A stretch of DNA of 64,000 bases from Rhabditoides inermis (lineage: Eukaryota > Nematoda > Chromadorea > Rhabditida > Rhabditidae), in contig CAWZYM010000045.1 in NCBI GenBank assembly GCA_963966185.1, forward strand, positions 611,001-675,000, in the 5' to 3' direction. The translations under genes were made by a program, and so were the position numbers. The notes under the pieces are model-generated. The model worked only from the letters and a program-made list of their open reading frames with translations. It was not told the origin of the DNA and ran no database searches. This document shows positions 47,879 to 60,143 of this stretch, piece after piece. Position 1 is the stretch's first letter, and each line of letters begins with the position of its first letter.

Positions 47879-48947
47879 CTAGTTTTGTGTGAGGAGGGAT
47901 ACGAGTGGACTGCGACTGCAAGTGTCCACATTCACCCAGACACAGTCGGCAGAAGCGGGCAGACCAGCGGCCAGGGGAACACAGCATCGCGCAGTCTCGC
48001 CTGCAAGACAGACAGTCCCCTCCCCCCCCCCCCTTCCTCTCTCACCCTCCCTCTCTCTCACCTGGCAGCTGGATCCTCTGTGTCATCCACTTGAACAGTG
48101 ACCGCCACTTGGGCGCATTGGCCACGTCATCCTGAAACGTATACTTGTGAAACGAGGTGCGAAACGTATAACGTACGTTGACTACGGGCCAGGCCATTGC
48201 AGTGACCAGGTCTCCGAAGACTGCAGTCAGCTCGGACTGAGAGGAGGGACAGCGAGTGTCATCGAAGCAGCGAATCAGACGATGGTACGCATCCACCTGT
48301 CAGCCATACGTCATCTCTCTCTCTCCCTCTCTCTTTCTCTCCCCCTTTCTCTCTTCTCTCTCTCTTCTCTCTCCCTCTCTCTTTCTCTCTCCCTCTCTCT
48401 CTCTTCTCTCTCTCCCTCTCTCTCCCTCTCTCTCTCGGCGCAACCCACATCATACAGGATGACTGCCTGGCTTGCTCTCTTGGGATCGACAATGACGTAG
48501 TGGGTGGAGGAGAAGGGGAAAGACTGCGACTCCGATGAGAGGAGAACGGACAGAGAAGACGAGCCGGAGATCTGAACAGGTGAAGGTAGAGAGGGGGGGA
48601 GGGGGGGAGGGGGGGAGGAGAGAGCGTACCTCCATGGGGAGAGTCCATGTCCCGTTCAGCTGAGAGAGTGTCACATGTGTGGGAGCTATGCGCACCGATA
48701 CAACTGGTCGACCGACGCGAGTGAACCACTCACGAATCAGCGACGCTGAAAAAACACATCTCATTCTATGCAATCTGCACTACTATGCTCTCTTGACAAT
48801 CTACAGTACCCACCGGCTTCGGGCTTTCCAGTGATCTCTTGGGCAGTGGCCGCCCAATCATCGAGGGAGACAGAAGAAAAGGCGTGGGCGTGCAACACTG
48901 ATGCGATCATCTGCAATTATCGAATCATTGCGTGACGCTAAGAGTTT

Positions 48948-49011
<64 letters not shown>

Positions 49012-52000
49012 GAGAGATGCGCACCTTGGTGGTGGTTGCGTGTCCATAGTGTGCATCGAGTGAGTGGAATATGGCGGGAGCGTCTGGGCTGCACTTGCCC
49101 TCCCCGAGTCTGTCTCTCGCCGCCTCTCCACGCGTCTTCCCCGCCTCGCTCGCGCCACTCCGATTGCCCAGCGAAAGAGACTCCGACACACGCCACTCCA
49201 GGTACGTCACCAGAGATTCCTGGCCATATGCAAATGAGAACCCTCGAGGTACCCTCGAGCCTCCCTCCCGTTTCGCGCACCCCGAGGCACATATCAGATG
49301 ATAGATCATCACTTGTCGCCGCCTGCGCTGCTTAGGCACCAGTGTAATCATTATTAAAACAAAGAGAGCGCTGAGATATGAGGACTGACGATGCTCCAAT
49401 AACAATCCGCCTACTAACGAGATAATTGCTACATATCGACAGAATCCGGAGAACAGCGTACTTGTCTTAAAACCCTACATTATTTATCGCATTAAAAATG
49501 CCAACATAAAAAGAAAGCCGCTTCCGGTGGATGTTGTAAGAGCTATAATATGCGGGCTATGAAATGGGGACATGTGGTTTGTGTGAAGTGGTCAGCTACT
49601 ACTTTCGAGCGTGCTCGGCTGTAAACAATGTGCGAGGGCATACGGGGCATACGTGACCCCCGCGTCAGTCTGCTCACTCACACTCACTACACACTCCAAA
49701 CCGCCCCCAGCACCAGACGACAACATTCAGTAATCTCTGTTACCGTAATCACTGGTGACATACAGTCCTCCTAAACCATACCTGCGCCCAAGAACATAAT
49801 TTCATTGAACCTAGTAGTACTTATTACAGGTACATCAGAGCCTCCCCCTACCGTACCCCCCCTCTCTACCGTACCTGCACGCATGTCTCCCTCCACTCGG
49901 ATATCGTGGTCACTCCTCCCAGCCACTGTGAAATGACTGCGCGGGCGAGGCCCAGACGAGCAGCCACATAGCCATGCTGCACCACGCGGGCCTCAAATAC
50001 GGTACAGGTACTGTAGGTGTATACGGTAGATTACGGTAGCCACCGTACCTGCAGTGTGATCATTCCCAGGCTGGTCGACTGTGTCTCCGGGATGTTGGCG
50101 GATACGATAGTGAGCTTCGGCAGCGGGTAGTTGAGGCGAGTCCACTGAGTCATCAGCGAGAGAACCTGAGAGGATACGGTAATCGAGTACCGTACTCTAA
50201 AAACTACAGTATCCCTATCGTACCTCCTTAGCCTGCTGCGCTATCCACTCGTACTTTTCCCTCTTGAATCCTCGGCTGTGCGAGTGAATGACGTCGATAG
50301 CCGGAAGAGTGACGTCATCCGAGGAAGACGCGGGGTAGTCGACGAGTTGCGCCTGATTATCGATTAATTGATTTGTAATCGATTGGAGTCCTACCCCTTG
50401 GCTGACGAGGAGAGATATCTGATGGGGGGAGAGGGGCGGGGTGCGAGTCAGACACTCCTCCGAAGAATTTGAAGTCGCACCGCGGATCTGCTGAGAAGGC
50501 GAGTGCCTGAAGTGAAACGATACTGTAAATAGGGTACTGTAATCGTATAAAAGTGAAAAGCAGTAGTCTACTTACTTGACACAAATGTCGACAGTGGCCT
50601 TGCTGCGGGGGCTCTCGACACAGGGCAGAATGTGGTGGGCTTTTCGGGAAGAGAACAGGGACCCGAGGAGTGAGGGAGCAGTGCGGTCCCACTTCGGAGG
50701 CACCTGCAACACCACACATCATCATTGTCAACTCAAAGCGCCTTTGAGACCTGTCAATCTATATGCTTTTCCTACTTTGTCTCGCCTGTCTTGTTCCGAT
50801 AATGTAGTGTCTAGGCTACCTGCGAGTACATGGCTGCCCTCTGATCGACGACCACATATCGATTGAAGTGTATTCTGAGTGTGTGGACGGCCTCCGATGG
50901 CAGCTGCAGTGAGAGACGGTCGGCAGATCGAGACAGTTCCGACGGACAAACCGTCTCGCCTACAAACAACACACATATTCGTTTTCTTATTGTGTCACTT
51001 TTTGTTTTCAGTTATGTTCTTCTTATTTTCTTATTGTTAGTTTCCGACTGATGTTAGCTATTGATTACAAAATGTGTATTACAATATGTATATACTTTAC
51101 TACTTTGCTACTTCATGTACTTTTGCAATTGGCTTTACTAGCGCGCGCTCTAGCGAAATTGGCGTCCTCTTGCTCTGTCTCTTCTCTAGTGTAGCAGTGT
51201 ATGCTATGTCTATTATGCGTACCCCTGACATGCCTACGCATCAATCAAAACCCGAAGCGGGATTGTAATACGCGCACTAGAAATCATCATATCAAACCAC
51301 ACATGTGGCTCATAATAATACACTCATGGCTCCTTCCATCAAAGAACCTTCTATTGCACAGATGCTCCCTAGACCACCCACAAAGATCAAAACCTCTTTT
51401 TCACTCAATTTGTCAGATCACTTTGAGAGAACAAGCCGTTTCGATCACTCGAAACACACTTTCACTCACACAAAACGATAGGGAGGAAAGAGGAGAGAGG
51501 AGAGAGGAGAGAGGAGAGAGGAGAGAGGAGAGAGGAGAGAGGAGAGAGAGAGAGAGAGAGAGAGAAGAGAGGGAGAGGGAGGGAGAGAGAAGATAGTGAG
51601 TGAAAAACGGCAGCTGCACTGCGCAATGGACTGACGAGTTGTCAAGTGAGCGATAAGGAAAGTATGACTCATCACCTAGCACCCCCACACAAGTTGCGGC
51701 ATAGGAAACTGATCTTCCCAGTGACTGATCTACCCTCAATGAGAGAAAGCACGACAGATATCACTGATCTACCTGTCTCGCAGTCCACCACGCTCACATC
51801 CTCCAGTTGACGAATCTGCTCACCCGCATCCACAACTATCTAAACGAAAATCGATAAATCAATGAATGAATCAATAGTCCACCTTGTTTCCCTTGACATT
51901 AGCATAAATGAACAGAGACGCCTCGAGAGTTGCGGGAAGGACGTTACGGACAGACACATTCCACGAGTAGTGAAGGGGCGCTATAGAATCTCTGAAAATC

Positions 52001-52930
52001 AATCAATATCAATCGATACGTTGTATCAGTCAATACGATTTTACTATACCCCATATTTCACCAGCAATGGCAAGTTTTTGTAGCGAGGAAGAGAGGGGAG
52101 ATAGGAGGTGATTTATGATAGCAACGGGTGAACAACATACATCGCATTACGACAGCAGAGAGAAACACGAAGAATGCAAATTGGCGCATCCAGCAGAGGC
52201 ATAGTTAGAAAGAATGAAGAAACAAGAATGACTCACCCAGTGATGGCTTCATTCGAGATGCGGACTCTCTGGCAGGGCACCGCGGTCACAGAGGAACACT
52301 TGGACACCTGCAAAAAAGACATTGACACTTTGACATTCATACTCGAAAGTTCCACTCAACACATACATACTATATCATACTCAATGTTTTTTGAAGATAC
52401 TGTCGACTCACCAAATAGTCGTTCTCGTCCTGTTTCACGAGGTTCTTGGGGTCGATGGTCGACGTCTCAGATGCCTCTGTCGACTCACTCGACGTCTCCG
52501 TAGAAGGCTCAGTCGCTGCCTCCGTGGACTCGGTCGACTGCGAAGACTCCTCGAAGGTCACCGTGGCAGTAGCCTCCGGCTGCGCATTCACCGTCGTCGT
52601 CGCCGTCGTCGTCGTCGCGGCTTCAGTAGTCGTGGTGGTGGCGGGCGCTTGTGTGGCTACCGTGGTCGGCACTGCGAGGGTTGTGGGGAGAGTGGTCGGT
52701 GTGGTGGAGGCGATGCTCGGTGATATGGCAGGGGTGGAGGGCGCAGCAGTGGGGGGGAGGGCGCTGGACTCGAGTGTGTCAGTCTGCGGCTTCTCCGAGT
52801 CGCCGCTCTTCAGCACTACTACCAGCACGATTCCCACGATAGCAATCAGAACGACCGTCGCCAGAATCCCGATCAGCAGTGGAGAAGGGCGACGTCCCCC
52901 GGACGCCTTCGTAGAAGGCGGAGGAGACAT
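47879..52930 (-). CDS. Membrane-anchored M1 aminopeptidase-like protein, zinc site lost
   Basis: Type II membrane protein. A short cytoplasmic N-terminus (M-S-P-P-P-S-T-K) precedes a signal anchor (L-L-I-G-I-L-A-T-V-V-L-I-A-I-V-G) and a long Thr/Ser/Pro/Glu mucin-like stalk, all in the first exon (to about 52.41 kb). Further exons encode the M1 N-domain (51.98-50.4 kb), a catalytic-like region (50.1-48.9 kb) and an ERAP1-C-like helical region down to a stop at 47879. Catalytic motifs are gone: the G-A-M-E-N position reads T-S-L-G-M-I-T-L, and the H-E-x-x-H position reads R-A-V-I-S before Q-W-L-G (49.88-49.99 kb), although the third-ligand Glu region (V-Q-E-S-L) remains. It is therefore likely a non-enzymatic ectodomain. 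The C-terminal domain is shorter than usual; more 3' exons may exist. Confidence 0.72.
48955..49016. repeat. (GA)n array in an aminopeptidase-like gene intron
   Basis: GA dinucleotides interrupted once or twice, in an intron. Confidence 0.9.
51476..51595. repeat. GGAGAGA minisatellite and (GA)n array
   Basis: About eight copies of GGAGAGA followed by GA and GGGAGA units, within an intron of the aminopeptidase-like gene. Confidence 0.88.
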
Positions 52931-53194
52931 CTACAAGTACAGGAGACGATAAAGAGATAAGCGATAGAGATAAGCGGATACTGATCAGGAAAATGTAGAA
53001 TATGTATACGCTTTTAAAATGCGCAGTGAAAAGTATAAATATGGTGGATGAGTGAAGGAGTGAGTGGGCAGTGAGAGGAGGGAGGGAGTGAGTGTGCGAC
53101 GCCCCGCCCCCTTCGGAATGACCCTCCAAGAGAAGTCTGGCCAGAGGAGAGCGCATCTGTTGCAAAAAGAGAAGCAGCAGCAGAGGCAATGAGG

Positions 53195-53236
<42 letters not shown>

Positions 53237-53448
53237 CTCATGAGGAGGAGAAGGAGAGATGAATTAGTCAGCACCGCCTTCACTCCTTACTACTCACTAG
53301 ATTGATGCGGTTTATTATTAGTCAACGGGAGTGACCAAAGAATTCTCTAATTCTTTACATACCTTGAAATAACTTGAAGAGTTCACTATTACATCAAACT
53401 CAGCAAGACAATAAGAAAGCGTGGTTGAGCGTAGAGATACGTATAGAG

Positions 53449-53612
53449 CGCCAAAGCGATAGTTTTCGATCTACCTCGCTTGCAGTTCGAAATACGGTGC
53501 CATAACCATCTGCCTCTCTTGTTTTGTGCGCTATTGCCGAGAGCTGACTCTCCGTCTTCCTCTGATCTACCCCACCGCGCGAAACTTATCGCGAGCAGCA
53601 ACTATATGTGAT
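53449..53612 (-). repeat. Dispersed ~165-bp repeat, copy 2
   Basis: Reverse-complement partner of the segment at 44589-44757, with similarity ending sharply on both sides. No tRNA A/B boxes and no clear inverted ends were seen. Confidence 0.85.
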
Positions 53613-53822
53613 TGCGAGTCAACGTGTTCCACACGCGGTGACCTCAGTCTATCCCTAGATGGCCCCTTAGTGAATCTGCCGCGGCTAGAACAGCCCTTGT
53701 CTCGCACCCAGGCGGCCGCCTTTCATCCACACACATTACTGTCGTCTGTTACAGTACGCACGACGCCTGTCACAACACTTCAATCTCCTTCTTTCTCACT
53801 CCCTCTCTTCCCCGCTCTGTAA

Positions 53823-54005
53823 CTTTTTGACGCAGTGTTAACGCATTTAACGCACTGATTTTGCGTTAACGCATTGAAAATGTGTGGGGGTGGATGTAAC
53901 GCAAATTGATGCGTTGGAGTGCGAGAAAGTGCGTAGTTCATAGTAAACGCGTTGACGCATTGAATATAGCGAGAAATTGCGTTGTTCCAGAAACAACTTT
54001 AAACG
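53823..54005. repeat. ACGC/GCGT-rich foldback-type repeat
   Basis: Built from GTTAACGCA and GCGTTAACGC blocks. The motif TGACGCAGTGTTAACGCA is shared, in inverted orientation, with the end of the 57.41-57.63 kb repeat. Confidence 0.65.
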
Positions 54006-54094
54006 TTATGCAAATTTAAAGAATCCATTTTGTAGATATTACAATACAATTAAAATCTCCAATAAACAAAACAAACACAACTTTAAATTGAAAT

Positions 54095-55090
54095 TTATTG
54101 ATTAACAAATTCATTCATAATCCTGCTTGAAAGAGGCGATGGTGTCACGCCGTCGAGTAGCGCTCTGCTGATCTGCAACACCCATCACAGGACCATCTTA
54201 TCCATACACTCAACTCTCTCTCTTTCTCTCTACCCATCACCCACTCTTCCTCCTGCACTTGTGCCACCTCGTCTTCGCTCATTGTCGACAGCAACGGAAG
54301 CTCGCGCCTAAATAGTACGGGGAATCATCGGGATCCAAGAAAATCACGAACTAATAGTAGCACTACTAAGCGTTCTCACTTTTCCATGACGTCCTCTCCG
54401 AAGAGGCAGATGAACTGGTTGAGGAAACAAGGCTTCACTTGACCCGGTGGTCGTCCATCGGCAGCACGTGCCCGCAGCGACGACGCGCCAACTCCGCCAG
54501 CACCTAACACATAACCATAAAAACACATAGTTCCGCGGAACGGGTCGATGAGTGACGGTTTGCACAAGTACAAATAAAATACCTTAGTCTGTCCGGCAGA
54601 CGCGACGATAATCCAGTACTTGTTGCGCCGATGGACTCGAAGAGAGAGGAGCTCCTTGCAGGAGTCCTTGCCGGTAGGGACGGGTCTGTAAATGTAGAAC
54701 TTGTCTCACATTAAAAAAAACATTTTGTACAACGACATCTTGCAGGCGAATCAGTTTGAAAATTTCCAGGACACACATAATAAAACATGAGCGATGTGCA
54801 GACGGGAAGAGAAACACAGCACGGGCTGCAGTGTAGTAGTCGTACCTGCGAGTAGTCGTCGCACATGTGTCCGGCGCGTGGCTGCAGGTGAATGCCGGCG
54901 GCCGGCATCACCTCGGGATTGCCGGGTGTGACAGTCCGAGTCGCCTTCTGCCGACAACGCATGTTCAGAGTCGGCACCTGAGTGTATTCGCGATAAACAA
55001 ATATTTTATAACGATAATGGTACACGAAATATCCTAAATGTACACAAAGAAGCGTACCTTCACGAGGAAAACACGACTAGCGACGCCCAT
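54095..55090 (-). CDS. Unidentified multi-exon protein
   Basis: Coding-like exons with good splice signals: M-G-V-A-S-R-V-F-L-V-K (55.09-55.06 kb); V-P-T-L-N-M-R-C-R-Q-K...M-C-D-D-Y-S-Q (54.98-54.85 kb); D-S-C-K-E-L-L-S-L-R-V-H-R-R-N-K-Y-W-I-I-V (54.67-54.59 kb); a segment with P-C-F-L-N-Q-F-I-C-L-F-G-E-D-V-M-E-K (near 54.4 kb); R-E-L-P-L-L-S-T-M-S-E-D-E-V (54.30-54.25 kb); and a final exon to the stop. The join around 54.5-54.6 kb is unsettled: one spliced reading hits a stop, whereas reading straight through stays open, so an intron may be retained or misplaced. No family was recognised and no signal peptide or membrane segment is evident. The true start could lie in an upstream exon. Confidence 0.5.
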
Positions 55091-55998
55091 ATCGTTGTCC
55101 TCGAGACAGAATCGAACTGAATGACATCATTTACATTTAAATACAGTGATATACGTTTCCAAGCATGTACAACAATGAAAAAAAACTTGTACTCACCTCA
55201 TCGCTACGCTGTATTCAAGAAAATTCAGTCAGTTGATTCGCGCACGGCAACCTGCAACGGAGAAAGTGTTCGCAGAAAAACGCGATACGAAGTGATGCAC
55301 GTGCCAACGAAAATTCCACACAAACAAAGTAAAATACAACAAAGTAAAATACTAACAAAACAGTGAGATGAGCGGAACTTCGGGCGGGCGGCGCTGTGAA
55401 TGAGTTTTTTTTCTGCTACGCTGAGTGTTGACGAACAGTCGGTAACCGTAATAAAATGTGCGTATTGTATTTTTTTTTCGCAACGTCGCGAATAGACCGC
55501 AGTGTTTCGTACATTTTACATTTTAGATTACATTTGAGTACATTTTATACGATCGTACATTTTGTTTAAGCGGCAAAATGAATTGAACACGCTATGGTCC
55601 GGAGTTTACGTTTCAAACAATTAACAAAAACACGCAAAACAACAAATGGGAAAACAGTAATTAACAACAGCAATCAATAAGATATCACAACGATGTGGTG
55701 TGATATATTAGAATCTTTCATTTGAAAAGCAGACAGGCAGCTCGCCACTCTTTTTTCGTCAAGCTCACTCACCTTCAAGCTCACCTTGATAAGGATAAAA
55801 TCTCATAAATTGTTTGCCACTGCGTTTACAATATGCTTGCGCACAGTTTGTGCTCCTGGAGAATTGGAGAGGACTTTACACGACAATGAAACAATTTTTT
55901 ATACTAAATAAGTTCGATGTAAAATGAAATAGGATCGATCATGAAAATCAGAAATTCGGACTTACTTCGTGATGAGGTACAAACTTGGCACGATCTGC

Positions 55999-57215
55999 CA
56001 AAAGGCGGGAGAGAGAGGGGGAGAGAGAGGGGGGAGAGAGAGGAAGGGGAGAGAGAGGGGGGAGAGAGGGGGGGGAGAGAGAGGAAGAGGAGAGAGAGGG
56101 GGGAGAGAGAGGGGGAGAGAGAGGAAGGGGAGAGAGAGGGGGGAGACAGAGGAAGGGGAGAGAGAGGGGGAGAGGGAGGAGGGGAGAGAAAGAGGGAGAC
56201 AGGGGGAGGAGAGAGAGGGGGAGAGATGGGGAGAGAGAAAAAGAAAGAAAGGGGGAGAGAGAGAGGGGGGAGAGGGGAGCGAGAGAGAGGAAGGGGAGAG
56301 AGAGGGGAGAGAGGGGGGAAGAGGGGGAGAGAGAGGAAGGGGAGAGAGAGGGGGGAGAGAAAGGGGGGAGAGAGAGGAAGGGGAGAGAGAGGGAGGAGAG
56401 AGAGGGGGGAGAGAGGAAGGGGAGAGAGAGGGGGGAAAGAGGGGGGAGAGAAAGGAAGGGGAGAGAGAGGGGGAGAGGGAGGAGGGGAGAGAAAGAGGGA
56501 GAGAGGGGGAGAGATGGGGAGAGAGAAAAAGAGAGAAAGGGGGAGAGAGAGAGGGGGGAGAGGGGGGCGAGAGAGAGGAAGGGGAGAGAGAGAGGGGAGA
56601 GGGGGGGGGAAGAGGGGGAGATAGAGGGAGGAGAGAGAGGGGGAGAGCGAGGAGAAGAGATGGGGAGAGAGAAAGAGAGAAAAAGGGAGAGATACGGGGG
56701 AGAGAGGGGAGAGAGAGGGGGAGAGAGAGGAAGGAGAGAGAGAGGGGGGGGAGAGGGGGAGAGAGAGAGAGGGAGGGGAGAGAGAGGGGAGAGAGAGGGG
56801 GAGAGATGGCGAGAGAGAAAAAGAGAGATAGGAGAGAGGGAGGGGAGAGAGAGAGGGAGAGAGGGGGAGAGAGAATGGAGGGGGAGGGGGAGAGAGAATG
56901 AGGGAGAGGGGGGAGAGAGGGGAGAGAGGGGAAAAAGGGGGCAGAGAAGGGAGAGAGAAAGGGGGAGAAAGAGGAAGGAGTGAGAGAGAGAGGGGCGAGA
57001 GAGGGGGGAGAGAGGGGGAGAGAGAGGGAGGGGAGAGAGGGGGAAGAGAGAGGGGGAGAGATGGGGAGAGAGAAAAAGAGAGATATATAAGAGAGGGAGG
57101 GGAGAGAGAGGGGGAGAGAGAGGGATAGAGAGAGAATGGGGGAGAGGGGGAGAGAGAATGAGGGAGAGGGGGGAGAGAGGGGAAGAAGGGGGCAGAGAGG
57201 GGAGAAAGAGAGAGA
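55999..57215. repeat. 1.2-kb polypurine tract (GGGGAGAGA-type)
   Basis: About 1.2 kb almost free of pyrimidines on the plus strand, made of diverged GGGGAGAGAGA and GGAAGGGGAGAGA units with larger tandem periods. Such mirror-repeat DNA can form triplex (H-DNA). Confidence 0.95.
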
Positions 57216-57412
57216 GATAACTTTTGTAGGCGTAGTTTTGTGAGGCAATTCTTTTTCCATGAACATGCGAGATGATCAAAAATTCTTTTGGTATAACTTT
57301 TTTTCCGATTTTTTTGGACCTTTATAAAACTTTTTTGATTTATAACTGATAGCTGTTAAAAATACGACAAAATGTGTCGTTTGAATTTTAATTTTAATTC
57401 TCCTTTACCTAT

Positions 57413-57632
57413 TTCCGTTGACACAATCGCTCGCATTCGTAACGCACTTTCTCGCACTCCAACGCAACACGGGGTGCGTGATAGTTGCGTGAAAAATGCG
57501 TTGTTTGAAATTTGCGTTGACACAATCACTCGCATTCCTAACGCATTTTCTCGCATTCTAACGCAAAATGGGGTGCGTCAAAATTGCGTAAACGGTGCGT
57601 AGTTCAAAATTTGCGTTAACACTGCGTCATTA
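57413..57632. repeat. Two tandem ~100-bp ACGC-rich units
   Basis: Two diverged copies starting TTGACACAATC(G/A)CTCGCATTC and ending near AAATTTGCGTT. The end shares TGACGCAGTGTTAACGCA, inverted, with the repeat at 53.82 kb. Confidence 0.7.
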
Positions 57633-58203
57633 ATTACCAGAGCGTCTTTCTCTGTTTACCCACAGCTCCCATCCTTGATTGATACACCTCCACACCCAAT
57701 CATGCACCCAATCACTCAATGAGAAAAAGCGCGCGCCTCCCAAGAAAAATCAACCAGTTCAGGAGAAAAGCGGAAAAAAATGAAGAGAAGAACTGATCCC
57801 AAATCTCAACGCGCAAGGTTGTTTACCGGATGCGCGAAGAATTCGAGATAGGATTTCCATTCTCTTCTCAACTTTGCCTTCTCCATTTACATATAGTGTT
57901 TCACTGCCAGAGGTCAACGTCAGGTGCCACCTCTCTCATCTCGCTTCCGCACCCAAAGTGTGAAGCTTCGGGGGACAATCAATCAACACTCACAATCTCA
58001 CTCATACCATTTCATATCATCTCTCTTACACACAAATACACAAAACAAAAAAGGTACATGGTAACAACAACAAAACACAAAACTCGGATATGAGAACATA
58101 GTGGGTCTACTGCACTACTGGATGGTGAGAGAATAGAAAGGGGGAGTGAGACCGGGGAGGTGTCGAATTGGAGTCGTGTCGACGAATTGACGGCTGAATG
58201 CGA

Positions 58204-60066
58204 TTACTTGCGCGAGCGACGATCCTTCTCCTTCTCCCTCTTGCGCTGCTCCCTCTCCTCCTCTTCGCGCTTCTCCCTCGCCATACTAGCTGCAACCAAT
58301 CAGATTATCAAGGCCAATCAATCGATACTCACCATTTATGGTTGCGACAACAACGTTCCTGCGAGGCATCTTGGCTGCTCCAGCGCCGGTGCTCAAATGA
58401 CACATACTTACATCTCGAATTAACAAAATCAAGTTCACTGAATGCAGAAAGGTACATATTCAATTTCGAATCAATCGATACTCACTCCTCATCCTTTCCA
58501 GCCCTTCTCTTGTCTCTTCTCCTTCTGTCCTTCTCCTTTTCCTTCTCCTTGTCGTCCATAGCAGGCGGCAGCTCTGGACCCGCATACTCGGGCTCCTCCT
58601 TCTCCTTCTCCTGCTCCTTCCGCTCCTCCTTCTTCTCCTTCTCTTGCTCCTTCCGCTCCTCCTTCTTCTCCTTCGACTCGCGAGTCAGGCGGTCCTTGAT
58701 CGATCCCCGAGTCTTAGTGTCCTCCTTCGACTCGTCCTTCTCAAATACACAAACATTGAGGGTTTTTTTTCTAAGAAGAAAAAAGAGCTGCGTTTCGTCT
58801 CGTTAAATCAGAATATAATGTGAGTTTATAAACACACTCACCTGCTTGTCGTTCTTCCTCTCTCCTTCCTTGTCTTTCTCCTCCCGCTCCTTCTTCTCCT
58901 TCTCTCGCTTCTCCCGAGCCAGTCTCTCCTTCATCATCAAGCGATCTTCCTTGGGCTCCTCCTTCTTCTGAATTTTACGTACAAAATATGAACATCTCGA
59001 CAACAACGCAATTCGACGACGCACCTCTTCTCTTTCCTTGGTCTTCTCACGCTCCTTCCTGTCTCCCTTATCGCGCCTCTCCTCCTTCTCCCTTTTCTCC
59101 TCCCGCTTCTCCTTCTCTACACTTCTCTTCTCCTTCTCTCCTCCCTTCTTCGGCTCCCGATGTTCCCTCTTCTCCTTCTTGTCATCACGAGCCTGAAACA
59201 ATCGCAATACACGTATAAAACAATACGACAGTAGAAGTAATGTAGTCATAGTGAGAAAACGTCTGCACTGGCAAGTTGCCTGCCCTGTACATTCAGCGCC
59301 CACCTTCTCCTCCCTGTGTCCATTCCTCTCCTCCTTCTCCTTGTCCCGCTTGTCTTCCTTCCTCTCCTCTTTCCGCCCTCCATTCTGTGTCTTCTCCTTC
59401 TCCGTCCGTTCCTTCTCGATGCGCACTTTCCTCGCAGGTGATTCCTTGATGGGAGGAGGAGAAGGCGTCACTTCGCCATCCTCCGGACCTCCATTCTCAT
59501 CCCGAGAATCGCGCAACTTAGGCTTTTCCTATAACCAATCAATACATTCAATCGATAATCAATCACGCACACACGCACCGTTACGGAGCGCTTGGGCGTG
59601 ACAGCCTCCTTCTTCTCCTCCTGCTGCTCCGCTGCCTTCTCCTTGGGCTGCTCCTTCTCCGTCTTCTTCTCCACCTTCTTCTTTGCAGCTGCCTTTGCGG
59701 CGGGAGCGGGCGCCGGCTTGCGAACCTCGGGCGGGCACTGAACAACATACAGGTCATGACATCTCATCACCACCACCACCAACAACAACAAGTCGCACCT
59801 TGTAGAACTCGTGTCGCTCATAAGTCTGCACCTGGCGCATCTTGAGGCGCCCCGCGTACGACGCGGCCTGGAAAAATGCTTTCTCATCCTCGTTCCGTCT
59901 CGCTGCGTACCTTGAGTGACAGGTCGTCCCTGTTGCCCTTCTCCGCATCCCTCACTCGACAAGCCAGAGTCTCCAGAGAAGACACGGCAGACTTAAGCAG
60001 AGGGAAACAGGGGAGCAGCTGAAACGAAACTATTGCAGAGCACAATCGCCTAGACAGGAGAAGGAG

Positions 60067-60143
<77 letters not shown>

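Larger units (their letters stand above)
52931..54094. other. Spacer upstream of the aminopeptidase-like gene
   Basis: No supported gene. Contains a GA array (53190-53238), copy 2 of the dispersed repeat and an ACGC-rich repeat at 53823-54005. Confidence 0.5.
55091..58203. other. Repeat-dominated spacer between the unidentified gene and THOC2
   Basis: AT-rich DNA up to 55.98 kb, the long polypurine tract, an ACGC-rich tandem repeat (57.41-57.63 kb) and the THOC2 3' flank. Very long Arg-Glu-Gly and Pro-Leu-Ser frames exist only because of the repeat. Confidence 0.55.

Noticed and set aside
55948..57279. Very long frames (up to 443 codons) rich in Pro-Leu-Ser or Arg-Glu-Gly
   Set aside because: They are translations of the polypurine tract; any frame of a stop-free repeat stays open.
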